DNA of 64,000 bases from a virus: the IMG/VR virus record IMGVR_UViG_3300017760_000001, positions 62,001-126,000 of that record. One strand, 5' to 3'. The notes below the pieces were generated by a model. The model saw only the letters and a program-made list of their open reading frames with translations. It searched no databases and was not told the origin of the DNA. The position numbers and the translations under genes are program-made. This document shows positions 27,542 to 36,832 of this stretch, one piece after another; within the stretch, counting starts at the first letter, position 1; every line of letters starts with the position of its first letter.

Positions 27542-28549
27542 CTATGAAACCGTTGCGCCGTTATTTGAAATTATGTACCACTCTGTTGTAATACTTGAAT
27601 ACACTAAAGATATAGATGCACGTTCTGGTATCGATACCTCATCGTGACCCGAAGGATTGCCTGGAATATCTAAAGTCCAAGTGGCGGTATTCCTGTTGAT
27701 AATATGTTTTACTTCACCATCTTCTGTACCATCAAGTATTGAACAAGTCGGTGAACCTGATGATATGTTGAGGAACGTTATAGGTGAAAGCAAAGAAATA
27801 TTAGATGGGTTGCTAGTCGCATTTTGTGTTGCTAATATTAATTTGTCTTGAATCCTAACGCCACCAGTACCCTTACCGAATAAGTCTAAATTTATATTAG
27901 TATTATCACCGACAGCTTTAACAGCAGGATGTGCGGCATTGGCCGCACTAAGAACTTCGATATGATTGACTGCATTGCCAACGCTATTGAGACTCAGTAT
28001 TTCGTTACCCGAAATGTCGTTAATAGATCCGCCAGTAATTTTTGGTGTGGTTAAAGTTTTATTGGTTAGTGTCTGTGTGTGATCATTAAAGGTAAACTCA
28101 TCACTATCTGTTAGTAGTGGTAAGTTTATGTTTCTGTTCGCAACGATGTCAGATGGAACTAGAGAATATTGGTGATTGGCACCACCATCAGTGATCGTCA
28201 AACCAGAGATTGTTGGACTAGAGATCGTGGGACTTGTGATCGTCTTGTTAGTCAACGTCTGAGTTGCAACCGTAAGTACGAAGTCACCATCCGCATCTGG
28301 AAGAGTAAGGATACGATCCGCAGTTGCGTTTGCAGCCTTCAACCTAACTTCGTGTTGATCCGTTGACGATCCCTCAAAAACAAGGGCATCGTTTTCAATA
28401 GCTAACTGACCAGAAAGTGCATCGGGATCACCACTAAGGAACGTATAAATTTCCTGAAAGTTCTGATTGATCTTCTGTGATGCAACACGCAGAGTATCAC
28501 CTGTACCATCATTGGGTAACGAACCGTTGTTTAAATTTTGTCTTGCCAT
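27542..28549 (-). CDS. Fibre-type protein with TQTLTNKT repeats
   Basis: 335 residues, starting MARQNLNNGSLPNDGTGDTL, followed by a helical piece (RVASQKINQNFQEIYTFLSG) often seen at the start of phage fibre proteins. Two TQTLTNKT units (near residues 96 and 156), each followed by short T-x-x-P-x-I strands, indicate a beta-stranded shaft. The C terminus (SIPERASISLVYSSITTEWY) resembles a small tip domain. Its own late promoter lies 29 bases upstream. Confidence 0.65.
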   Translation of the reverse strand: MARQNLNNGSLPNDGTGDTLRVASQKINQNFQEIYTFLSGDPDALSGQLAIENDALVFEGSSTDQHEVRLKAANATADRILTLPDADGDFVLTVATQTLTNKTITSPTISSPTISGLTITDGGANHQYSLVPSDIVANRNINLPLLTDSDEFTFNDHTQTLTNKTLTTPKITGGSINDISGNEILSLNSVGNAVNHIEVLSAANAAHPAVKAVGDNTNINLDLFGKGTGGVRIQDKLILATQNATSNPSNISLLSPITFLNISSGSPTCSILDGTEDGEVKHIINRNTATWTLDIPGNPSGHDEVSIPERASISLVYSSITTEWYIISNNGATVS

Positions 28550-28577
28550 TTACTTTTACCTAAAAGTTCTATGATTC

Positions 28578-28585
28578 TATTTATA
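28578..28585 (-). promoter_or_regulatory. T4-type late promoter
   Basis: Perfect TATAAATA in the 40-base gap between two structural genes, 29 bases upstream of the ATG at 28549. It serves the fibre gene and probably gp8 and the DUF4815 gene. Confidence 0.85.
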
Positions 28586-28589
28586 CGTT

Positions 28590-29672
28590 TTATAGTAACT
28601 CATTCAGAGTTATTTCACTATCTGAGTCACCTGTTACGCCCACCGCCGTATTGTCACCATCTTCTCTTCTTTTATTGACCCAAGTGAATCTATCCTGATC
28701 CAATGTTTCTAGTGCAGATAGACCCATTGCAGAACCACTGTCATCATCATCTTCATCAAATGTTGGTGAATCTGGACGTAAAAATTCCAACAAGTTACTA
28801 TGTAGACCTTGTAATTCGCTGATAGATACATCTTCGACATCTTTAATGTCATTACCCGCTGGATTAGGATATGTACCTTTACTGCCCATACTCATTCTAA
28901 ATTTCATTTCATCTCCTCCTAATCCTGAAAGTGGAATGTCGAATAGTGCGGTATGATCAGCAATACCCAACGGATGACGTACGTTAGCAATACTCTCAAC
29001 TTCTTGAGGCGGAATGTCCAGTAAGCCTGGGGGCGGTTGTATTTCAAAGTCAATATCAACCACACCTTGAAGTTGTACCTGAGAACCCAAGTACATACCA
29101 GCAGGGTGAACAAACAACTTGTAAATTTCTCTCCATTCATTGATCGACAATTCACTTTTAATTTGAATAGCATATGTCTGATATAGTTTATCATCAGTCA
29201 AGAATCTTTGCGATGATGGGCCAACCTCAGATTCGTTCAATGTGAATATTTGTTTCTTTGTATAAACTACGTCTGGATCTATACCAAAGAATGTACGGAA
29301 GAACTGTTGTATCGAATACTTAGTACCCTTTGATCGATACAATGTATTCGAGTACTTTGCTGCCTCTCTCTTATCTTGGAATCCTTCGAAGTAGGATTGT
29401 CCCAAAAGTAATTCGTCTTCTAGGAATGATAACAGATCTATGTCTGTCTGTGTAATATCTCTTAACGTAAACAGTTCATTCAAAAGATCTGTCGGCGAAC
29501 CCGACTGTTCTTCAAAATGGAAGTACGTTTCCAATAACTGTACTAACTTCGGATAATTCTCAACAATATGGTCGGGTAAAACCTCCTCGACTTTATAGTG
29601 ACGAAGGTTTAACTCCCTCCGACCTAAGTCGTGTAACGTTTTGTCCTGATGTCCGTTACTATTTAAATTCAT
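28590..29672 (-). CDS. Putative baseplate wedge protein in the gp7 position
   Basis: 360 residues. It follows gp6 directly (stop and start overlap at 29672), where T4 has gp7 (1032 residues). The central segment (REAAKYSNTLYRSKGTKYSI, QQFFRTFFGID) and the early NYPKLVQLLETYFHFEEQSG are conserved in marine T4-like baseplate proteins as I recall them. The C terminus is acidic. I infer a wedge component, possibly a shortened gp7 counterpart; sequence alone does not prove homology. Confidence 0.55.
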   Translation of the reverse strand: MNLNSNGHQDKTLHDLGRRELNLRHYKVEEVLPDHIVENYPKLVQLLETYFHFEEQSGSPTDLLNELFTLRDITQTDIDLLSFLEDELLLGQSYFEGFQDKREAAKYSNTLYRSKGTKYSIQQFFRTFFGIDPDVVYTKKQIFTLNESEVGPSSQRFLTDDKLYQTYAIQIKSELSINEWREIYKLFVHPAGMYLGSQVQLQGVVDIDFEIQPPPGLLDIPPQEVESIANVRHPLGIADHTALFDIPLSGLGGDEMKFRMSMGSKGTYPNPAGNDIKDVEDVSISELQGLHSNLLEFLRPDSPTFDEDDDDSGSAMGLSALETLDQDRFTWVNKRREDGDNTAVGVTGDSDSEITLNELL

Positions 29673-31501
29673 TAGTTAGTCGCTGTTGTTAGTACACCAT
29701 CCGATTTAGATGCTGACTCGTCATATACCAAGACATCATTTCTTGTCGGGACAATAAGAGATTGATTGCCAGGGAATATGGAAATTTTAATTTGTGTTTG
29801 TCCACCTATCAAAGAATCAACTTGTAAACCAACTAAATGAACATCACCTTCAATTGTAAAATAACCTACGTCATCTACTTCAATTCGATTGTCCTGTAAG
29901 TTAATTACTTGTAAAGTGTTGCTACTCAACTTATTTTTTATTTGACACGTAACACCATTTAAAGTAAAGTTTGTTGACGAAATAATGAAAGTGTCGTCAT
30001 CTGGGTTAGCAATATCAACTGGGAATTTTAATTTATAATCATACTTTCCGCCCAGTATTGGAGTAATTCTCTGTTGCATTTTAACATCAGCACGTGAAGA
30101 AAGAACAGAAGGCGAAACGTCATCTATCAATGTTAGTAGATTCGAACGCCTAAATGCTAGATCAAATTTACCTGTATTTTCTGCAAAGTAATTTCTTATG
30201 ACATCATCGATCTGAGACTTAATAGTATTCAGAGTCAAAGATGTCAACCTTTCGTTAAACTGAAAACGTGTGTCAAGTTCAACGAATGTGGTTACAGGGT
30301 CAGCAAACTTCAAATCAAAAGAAGCGATAGCTAATTGTTCTGCGAGATCTATAATGGATTCTTTTGTTCTATTAACAGTATTCTCTGGAATTTCTGAGTT
30401 AAACAGAACCGACATATAAACACAACCATATTCTTTAATTATGTTGTCCTCTCCGCCCCAAGACTTGATATCTCTAATCAAGGACGAAAAGTTACGTAAC
30501 ACAAGAGACGAATAGTCCGCATGAGTCACCATTCTATTCTGAGCTGCATATTGGAACGGTGCGTTCTTACGAATAGATTCTATTGATTCTTTATCAGCGC
30601 CACCAGAACTTCTGGTTTCGGTTGTTATTGTTGGAACCTGATCTGTATCAGGTGCGACATTCGCTATAGCTGAAATTGGTTCGAATATTTCCGCAAAGTT
30701 TGCATCTGCGCCAGAGACGGACAAATACTCAACAACAATCTTGTTGCCTGGTTGAGGTGTCTTACCTAATGTAGTACCGTTACCGAATGTAAGTTCAAAG
30801 TAACCATTAGGCATTTCTTTTAGAATGTAAATGGTAGTATTTTCGTTCAAGACATTGGTGTCTAAAATATTGTTATAGGCAGCAAATTCCTCAGAAGTTG
30901 AACTAGGGTAAACTTTAACCACCGCAGTAGTAAGATCTAAATTTGAGTCTGGTATAATGTATGTCACATTCTCTGTATTATCACCAGAAATAAATGTTTT
31001 AGTTTTTGCAATACCTTCTTTGATAGGAATAACATTAGTGCCGTTGTCTAACTTAAACTCATAGAATCCAAAACCATCATTGGTTGCGGTTATAGTTTCT
31101 GTAGTTTGGAATGTATAATCAACATCGTCAACGGCTGATGTGAATTTGTATCCAGCTGCGAGGGATATTCTAGGACTGGGATTGTTAATACCAGATAAAT
31201 TCAATGACATCTTTATTTCCGCAGATGATCCGTGTTTACTATCAGGAATATAACCGATACCCTCAGAAAGAGATACCAAAGAACTACGAAGTTGTGCAGT
31301 TCCAAGAAACGCTTCGTTCAAAGCAAAGTTAGCTGTCAATCCATTTATGTGAGTATTGTATGCCAACACATCGAGAATGTTCGAAAGACCCGATGCCTCA
31401 AAATTAAAGTCTTTAAATTCTTTTTCTTGTTCTAGATATTCTTTCAGATTATTCTTAATTGACTGAAAGTCTAACGCTGTTGATTTAATCGTTGTCGCCA
31501 T
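29672..31501 (-). CDS. 6: Baseplate wedge protein gp6
   Basis: 609 residues (T4 gp6: 660). gp6 forms the continuous ring that ties the wedges together. The N-terminal block (FDFQSI-type start, LSNILDVLAYNTHINGLTAN, then NEAFLGTAQLRSSLVSLSEG) is strongly diagnostic and matches the baseplate J family. The conserved GGADKESIESIRKNAPFQY segment lies at about residue 300. It abuts gp25 upstream with no spacer, as in T4, and is transcribed from the late promoter at 31987. Confidence 0.95.
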   Translation of the reverse strand: MATTIKSTALDFQSIKNNLKEYLEQEKEFKDFNFEASGLSNILDVLAYNTHINGLTANFALNEAFLGTAQLRSSLVSLSEGIGYIPDSKHGSSAEIKMSLNLSGINNPSPRISLAAGYKFTSAVDDVDYTFQTTETITATNDGFGFYEFKLDNGTNVIPIKEGIAKTKTFISGDNTENVTYIIPDSNLDLTTAVVKVYPSSTSEEFAAYNNILDTNVLNENTTIYILKEMPNGYFELTFGNGTTLGKTPQPGNKIVVEYLSVSGADANFAEIFEPISAIANVAPDTDQVPTITTETRSSGGADKESIESIRKNAPFQYAAQNRMVTHADYSSLVLRNFSSLIRDIKSWGGEDNIIKEYGCVYMSVLFNSEIPENTVNRTKESIIDLAEQLAIASFDLKFADPVTTFVELDTRFQFNERLTSLTLNTIKSQIDDVIRNYFAENTGKFDLAFRRSNLLTLIDDVSPSVLSSRADVKMQQRITPILGGKYDYKLKFPVDIANPDDDTFIISSTNFTLNGVTCQIKNKLSSNTLQVINLQDNRIEVDDVGYFTIEGDVHLVGLQVDSLIGGQTQIKISIFPGNQSLIVPTRNDVLVYDESASKSDGVLTTATN

Positions 31502-31960
31502 TTATCTTAACCTACTTAGTACGGTAGTAAATTCCACTAGTTCCCCAGTGTTTATTATTTTAAAAATAACAGTTACTTCTGCTGAGTTATTGTCTGGTTC
31601 CATGTTAACAAGTATTTCTAATGAAGAAACATCGACACGAGGTTCGAAAACTTCAATAGCATTTCTTATTTCACGAATCATTGATCTTTCTGTATGTTGA
31701 TCTGATAACTCAAACAAATAGTCATACAGGTTTGCGCCATAGTAAGGATTGAATGGTTTTTCTCCTTGATTGGTCAACAAAAGATTTCTAACCGCAAATT
31801 TGACTGACTGAGCATTAAACTTTTTAAACACATCTTTAGTAGTATTTGATAATGCGAGAGAAATATCTAAATCCGAATATTCTTTGTTCTGTGTTGTTTT
31901 CACAGTCGAAAGATTGATTAGATCTTTATCTTCTATTGATAATGCTCTTTGTGTTGCCAT
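31502..31960 (-). CDS. 25: Baseplate wedge protein gp25
   Basis: 152 residues (T4: 132), the GPW/gp25 fold that forms the sheath-binding part of the inner baseplate; related to TssE of type VI secretion. VKFAVRNLLLTNQGEKPFNP with NPYYGANLYDYLF is the signature, including the conserved Glu-Lys-Pro-Phe-x-Pro core, and IEVFEPRVDV follows. It heads the gp25-gp6 pair behind a late promoter. Confidence 0.96.
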   Translation of the reverse strand: MATQRALSIEDKDLINLSTVKTTQNKEYSDLDISLALSNTTKDVFKKFNAQSVKFAVRNLLLTNQGEKPFNPYYGANLYDYLFELSDQHTERSMIREIRNAIEVFEPRVDVSSLEILVNMEPDNNSAEVTVIFKIINTGELVEFTTVLSRLR

Positions 31961-31986
31961 AATAGTCTCTTAAATAACCTTGTATC

Positions 31987-31994
31987 TATTTATA
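31987..31994 (-). promoter_or_regulatory. T4-type late promoter for gp25-gp6
   Basis: Perfect TATAAATA 27 bases upstream of the gp25 ATG, in the 38-base gap after the unknown gene at 31999-32595. Confidence 0.85.
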
Positions 31995-31998
31995 CATT

Positions 31999-32595
31999 TT
32001 AGTTCAACTTTACTTCAACTAATTCACCACTAGTCAGAAGTTTTCCGTTGTAATTTGTTGCGATACCAAGTTTAAAGTTTATATCAAATGATTCTGGGAC
32101 ATCAGGCATTTCTACTACAATCTGTGAAGTTAATGAACCATCTGGATTGTAGATATCATAGTCTAGAGTTATCTTGTCATAGAAACAATAGTCTTTCCAA
32201 TATTCCGCCACATCAAATGTTGCGGTGTGATCTATCTTGCCTTCTCTATCAATAACTTGATATACTACAACACGACCATTTTGTTTTTTAATATTATCTC
32301 CCCCAACTGTCTCTAGAGGGCCACCTTTGTATATTCCTTCACTCACAATCAGACGTACATCATTGAACAACTCGGTATTACCATTGATTGTTCTGTACAT
32401 CTCTGCATGTAGATAAAGGTTACGTGCAATCTGTTTCCTTTCTTCTGCCGTACCGATATGAGAGAACGGTGTCTTGTCCCCATACGCACCAAGGTATTTC
32501 GCAATGGTTACGCCTGGCGCTAACTTAGTTCTCGATGAGATCTTATCTCCATCAAGAAAGTTTGGATTGTAAATTGGATCTGGTAATATAATCAT
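31999..32595 (-). CDS. Conserved baseplate-region protein (198 aa), unknown
   Basis: Starts MIILPDPIYNPNFLDGDKIS. A helix near residues 49-70 (TAEERKQIARNLYLHAEMYR) precedes strands such as HTATFDVAEYWKDYCFYDKI. I recall similar proteins beside the spike gene in marine T4-like phages but no assigned function. It overlaps the spike gene by 4 bases, so it may be a spike-tip partner or hub accessory. Confidence 0.6.
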   Translation of the reverse strand: MIILPDPIYNPNFLDGDKISSRTKLAPGVTIAKYLGAYGDKTPFSHIGTAEERKQIARNLYLHAEMYRTINGNTELFNDVRLIVSEGIYKGGPLETVGGDNIKKQNGRVVVYQVIDREGKIDHTATFDVAEYWKDYCFYDKITLDYDIYNPDGSLTSQIVVEMPDVPESFDINFKLGIATNYNGKLLTSGELVEVKLN

Positions 32596-34022
32596 CCTGT
32601 AAACCTCTTTCCTCTGCTACCAATAGAATTACCAATAGGAACACTACCGAAACGTGAAGACTGTTTCTTCGATGCAGTTCTACCAATCTTAGGTGGACTC
32701 GTATTGTCGTAGTCAGCATTCAATCTACCTTCACCGACCATCTTGTTTCCAATAAGAGAACGGTTAGCTGTGTCACGAATCGTAGATCGAATCTCTTGTG
32801 TAGATGGAACCTTTTCGAATAGTCCTTCATAGTCGTCACGTAGAAGTATTTTGTTCTTCAATACGTCACCAGCATCTATAGTCACGGTGCGTACAGAGAA
32901 GGGCCCCATAGTCATCATCGCACCAATCGCATCTGCAAGTGGTACTGGTTTCTTAGGTGTCATAGACTCTTGTGATTCTGTGGCAGCCTTCCATCCGCTT
33001 GGTGGTGATCCAGCTGCACCTATCGCACCAGCAGTTCCTGCCTTCCCTGCTTCTTTTGCCTTATCTGCTTTGTTCGCATTGTATGACTTGATCGCTTCCG
33101 TTGCCTGTCCGTGGAATGATCCGTAGAACGCAGCACCAGATGCAAATGGAACCGCACCTTTTGGCCCCATGTAAACTGGTGAAGTCATCTCTACCTGTTC
33201 ACCACCGATCACACCTTTCATACCCATGACCGATAACTCTGCACCTGTGATTGCCATTACTGGTGCGGTCTGAATGTATTCGTCCTTTGCAGTCATGATC
33301 AAACGATTGTCAGTAAACACATTGAGTTCTCCCTCAACATGTTCTTTAGAATATCCTTTAGTCCACTCAGTGTTGTTACCTAAAACGAGTTCTGTCTTGT
33401 TCTCTACGGTCTTGTACGAAGCAGACTGTTTAGTGATATGTTCTGTGTTACCCGATACTTCGGTTCTCTTGTTCAACAATACATGTTGCTTATTGTGTCC
33501 ATGTATGTTAAGATTGTGGTTACCACCTACGTCCATATTCCAGTCACCTGTAACCGTCTGGTTAAGATTACCTTTATAGACCATCTCTGCATCACCCTCT
33601 ACGATGACCGTATTGTCTCCTCCAGTCACCTCGACTTTATTGTTCGGGGATGATATAATGATAGAACCGTCCGCTCGCATTTCAATACCACCACCTTTAC
33701 GGTGTTTGATAAGAATACGTTCACCGCCTGGGGTGTCATCGTGTTCAACAACATGACCAGATGCAGTCTCCATAACCTGATTGAATGGATACTGTGAAGG
33801 TTGTTGATCTTCTAGGTTGAGTGATACATTGAAATCCCCACCCCCAAGATATAATTCGTTTACTTCAAAACCACGAGCCGCATAGTTTATGGAAGACGAA
33901 TAATGATAATTTGTCTTGGGAAACTCGCCTGTAGGATCTTGGAACCCATCAAGTGGTACACCAAGAGTTTTTTCCTTAGCGACATTTTCCCCTAAATTTT
34001 TCTTTTTGTTTTGTACTGTCAT
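32592..34022 (-). CDS. Central spike protein (gp5 C-terminal-like beta-helix)
   Basis: 476 residues. After a short N-terminal part (FEVNELYLGGGDFNVSLN), residues about 95-280 form a register of short strands such as RILIKHRKGGGIEMRADGSI, NKVEVTGGDNTVIVEGDAEM and GNHNLNIHGHNKQHV. This is the pattern of the triple-stranded beta-helix needle seen at the C terminus of T4 gp5 and in VgrG proteins. The remaining C-terminal part has an Ala/Gly-rich linker (AGKAGTAGAIGAAGSPPSG). It overlaps the amidase gene by 4 bases. Together with the next two upstream genes it seems to replace the single T4 gp5. Confidence 0.7.
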   Translation of the reverse strand: MTVQNKKKNLGENVAKEKTLGVPLDGFQDPTGEFPKTNYHYSSSINYAARGFEVNELYLGGGDFNVSLNLEDQQPSQYPFNQVMETASGHVVEHDDTPGGERILIKHRKGGGIEMRADGSIIISSPNNKVEVTGGDNTVIVEGDAEMVYKGNLNQTVTGDWNMDVGGNHNLNIHGHNKQHVLLNKRTEVSGNTEHITKQSASYKTVENKTELVLGNNTEWTKGYSKEHVEGELNVFTDNRLIMTAKDEYIQTAPVMAITGAELSVMGMKGVIGGEQVEMTSPVYMGPKGAVPFASGAAFYGSFHGQATEAIKSYNANKADKAKEAGKAGTAGAIGAAGSPPSGWKAATESQESMTPKKPVPLADAIGAMMTMGPFSVRTVTIDAGDVLKNKILLRDDYEGLFEKVPSTQEIRSTIRDTANRSLIGNKMVGEGRLNADYDNTSPPKIGRTASKKQSSRFGSVPIGNSIGSRGKRFTG

Positions 34023-35944
34023 TGTGGTTTCTTCGTTATCAATTCATCTGGTGTTAATGACTGGTCTTTGATTAGATCTTGGTACACCGAACTTTTGCGG
34101 AACAACGTCTCAACATACTGTGAGACATCAAAGTATGGATCTGTAACTAAAGGTTCGATTTCATTGTGTCCGAACACTTGTCCGCCATGATACCTACGGT
34201 AGAATGCTTCACACACTGCCTCTAAAGTTGACATCTGTTCACGTGTGTAAGATTGGGGGGATCGATATTGGTCTGGATTCTCACAACCTGTCGAACAGTT
34301 TAGACCCCCTACTAGACAAACATCTATAGATCTAACATCGTGTCCTCTAAGTTTACTTGATTGCCCTGTCGTGTCTAGGGGACGACCTCTTTGTAATTTA
34401 CCATCTCTTCTTATGACAAAATGATATTGCAGACCGTCTAAATCTTTGTCATTATGTTCTATATGAAGTTCTTCGGAACCAATGTTTTGATTAGTGTAAG
34501 TATCCGATGCGTGGACAATCATTTGTGTTATAACACGTTTTATCTTTCTAAATTCGGCACCTAGTTCTTCTTTAGAATCGACATATGTAAAAGTGTTGAA
34601 GGCAGTTTTTTGGCCATTAAACTTAGCAAGTGTTTCACCGAGATCATATTCTTCAACCACAAAGTCATCAGAACTTTTAATGAGTGTTCCTGAAATTGTG
34701 GTGTCGAGTTCAAGTAGTTCATCAGCCACTTCAAAAACTCGTGTCTCAACTAGATCTATTTCTGTTTGTGGAATCTGAGAACTTCTAGCTTTAACTTTTA
34801 ATGTTGCAACGAAAGTATCATTGTCTATACCATCGGGTATCGAACCAATAACACTTTTCATTTCCGAACTGAATGTAGTATCTTTTTTGATGATATCCTG
34901 AGTAGCTTTGTCTCTATTTTCTTTACTATCTTTCAATGCATTATTAGTTATCTCGGATACTTGATCGGTAGGTAGTCGGGCATTACTAGTAAAAATTCTA
35001 ATTTTAGATGTCACATCATTTGTTATATCTTCAACAATGTCTTGTAACAAACCGAGTCCAGTCTTTACTTTAGGTTTGTTGAAAAAATTATCAAGACTGG
35101 TTTGTGATTTTACTAAATCCCCTAATGATGGATTTGTACCACTAATAACTTCTTCTGCTAACTGATCTAGTGATGATCCGATAGAGTTTAAATTAGGTGT
35201 AGAAGGCGCATCGATGTTACCGATGGCATTTGTCACATTACTCAGGTCAGGCGCATTGATATTTAAAGAAGGAATTGATGAAACTTCCTTTGCAACTTCT
35301 GATATCATGTCTTTTGCTTTATCTAATAATCCAGTGACAGCACCTAGTCCACCATCCGCACCACCACCAGTACCAGATGCAGCTTTCGCTTCCGCAGCAA
35401 CACCTTCAATTTTTGATTTCAATATGTTTGATTTACCAGTCGCATCACTCGCAGTCGCATCAATAGCATCTAATGAAGAACCACCAAGTGTCTGAATAGG
35501 CAATTTAGGAACAGTTGTTTCTTTCAGTCCAGTAAGTTGAGATAATACCGATGATACAGGTTGGTTCTCTGTTGCACCTGCTGTTATTGTTGTTTCTGCC
35601 TGACCGTAAGAATCGGTGTCCGTGACGGTAGTCGCAGTAAACGTAGGAACTGACAAGTCGAGTTCTACAGATGTTGGATTGGGTATACCAGAGATACCAG
35701 TAACCTCGTCGCCAAAGGAACACATCGCATCACCCAGAGATGTACTGCCTGCAAAATCAACTTTGCTCTCTAGTGATTCGATACCAGCATGTATACTGCC
35801 AGGCCCATCACCCAGAAGAGTCGCATTCTTTGCGAAGTTCTTTTCTACTAGATCGTTAACATTATTCTGTATGTCTTTACCAAAACTCTGTCCTGTTTGG
35901 TTTGATAGTAATCTAGAATTTAATTGATTTTTATTTAGTGGCAT
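34019..35944 (-). CDS. Virion-associated N-acetylmuramoyl-L-alanine amidase (T7 lysozyme/AmpD type)
   Basis: 641 residues. Residues 1 to about 440 are low-complexity and helical with no enzyme motif. Residues about 470-620 form an amidase_2 domain: TQMIVHASDT carries the first zinc ligand (H478), LQYHFVIRRDG the conserved Tyr (Y507), SIDVCLVGG the core strand, and VFGHNEIEPLVTDPYF the second His (H593) and the Asp ligand (D602), as in AmpD. It would cleave the amide between MurNAc and the peptide stem. Placed between the OB-fold and spike genes, it most likely takes the role of the T4 gp5 lysozyme domain during penetration. A lysis role is less likely given this context. Confidence 0.8.
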   Translation of the reverse strand: MPLNKNQLNSRLLSNQTGQSFGKDIQNNVNDLVEKNFAKNATLLGDGPGSIHAGIESLESKVDFAGSTSLGDAMCSFGDEVTGISGIPNPTSVELDLSVPTFTATTVTDTDSYGQAETTITAGATENQPVSSVLSQLTGLKETTVPKLPIQTLGGSSLDAIDATASDATGKSNILKSKIEGVAAEAKAASGTGGGADGGLGAVTGLLDKAKDMISEVAKEVSSIPSLNINAPDLSNVTNAIGNIDAPSTPNLNSIGSSLDQLAEEVISGTNPSLGDLVKSQTSLDNFFNKPKVKTGLGLLQDIVEDITNDVTSKIRIFTSNARLPTDQVSEITNNALKDSKENRDKATQDIIKKDTTFSSEMKSVIGSIPDGIDNDTFVATLKVKARSSQIPQTEIDLVETRVFEVADELLELDTTISGTLIKSSDDFVVEEYDLGETLAKFNGQKTAFNTFTYVDSKEELGAEFRKIKRVITQMIVHASDTYTNQNIGSEELHIEHNDKDLDGLQYHFVIRRDGKLQRGRPLDTTGQSSKLRGHDVRSIDVCLVGGLNCSTGCENPDQYRSPQSYTREQMSTLEAVCEAFYRRYHGGQVFGHNEIEPLVTDPYFDVSQYVETLFRKSSVYQDLIKDQSLTPDELITKKPQ

Positions 35945-36832
35945 TTATTCACCTACAAGGTTTTGAAGATCAACTACAATTTTGTCGATACTTTGAAAAT
36001 CAATATCTTTCTTTAGTCCCAAATAGTATTTTGCAAATACTCTCTGGCAACTATTTTTTGTATCTTTTTCTAAGGTTGTGGTTCTTTTTAATCGTATGTT
36101 AGCAGCTGCTTGTGAACTATTTAGTTCATATTTAACAAACACTAACTGTGAACTATACTTTCTCCAATCACTAGTAAATCTTTTTAGTAAAAGTTTTCTT
36201 TCGTTTTTCCATCCAGCTATACCTAATGGGTTAAACTCATCTTCCTTTACAACCGCAGTGTTATTTAAATTAGATCTATTTAACAAACCAGCAATAATAC
36301 CTATAGACTGATTCAAAGTATAACCAGCGTTCATGAAGTATTTTATTCCTTCCAATTTACGTTTTTCAATCGTATCCCCAGGCACATCACCAAACTCTTC
36401 ATCTTCTACTTTTTTCGAGTCGATGACTTGTATCTCTTGGTCATAAAAAACAACGTCTTGATCTATTCTTTCCATCACGGTTGAAAATTGAACTTGTCTC
36501 TGTACACGAGTAGGATACTCTATTTTAGGAATCGACCCTACAACTATAGGAACCTGTGACGCTTTACCGTCCATGAAAAATCCGAATACAGTCGCACCTG
36601 AAGTGAGTCTAGGTGTTCTACCTAACCCAGACACTCCACCTTCGGTTGTAGGTAATACTACTTGGGCCCAAGGAAGGTCGTTCTGGGGTATCTCTCTTGT
36701 TGATGGATTGTGTACACCGTGGACACGAATCTTAACACGACCTTCATATCCGTATGGGGGTGTGTGGTCAACAACATCGGCAATAAACCAACGAGTGTTG
36801 TCTCCGTAAAATTCTGATTGGATTGCCTTCAT
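35945..36832 (-). CDS. Baseplate hub OB-fold protein (gp5 N-terminal-like)
   Basis: 295 residues. The start (WFIADVVDHTPPYGYEGRVK, then RVHGVHNPS) and the following DLPWAQVVLPTTEGGVSGLG and GATVFGFFMDGKASQVPIVV are the oligosaccharide-binding fold found at the N terminus of T4 gp5 and VgrG/gpV proteins. The C-terminal half is helical (YFMNAGYTLNQSIGIIAGLL) and may hold a lysozyme-like helical segment, but no catalytic residues can be named. It overlaps the hub gene by one base and abuts the amidase gene. Confidence 0.75.
   Translation of the reverse strand: MKAIQSEFYGDNTRWFIADVVDHTPPYGYEGRVKIRVHGVHNPSTREIPQNDLPWAQVVLPTTEGGVSGLGRTPRLTSGATVFGFFMDGKASQVPIVVGSIPKIEYPTRVQRQVQFSTVMERIDQDVVFYDQEIQVIDSKKVEDEEFGDVPGDTIEKRKLEGIKYFMNAGYTLNQSIGIIAGLLNRSNLNNTAVVKEDEFNPLGIAGWKNERKLLLKRFTSDWRKYSSQLVFVKYELNSSQAAANIRLKRTTTLEKDTKNSCQRVFAKYYLGLKKDIDFQSIDKIVVDLQNLVGE

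Noticed and set aside
34019-35944. Amidase as the phage's lysis endolysin
   Set aside because: The domain is at the end of a long structural-type protein between hub genes, with 4-base and 0-base spacing; no holin is beside it.
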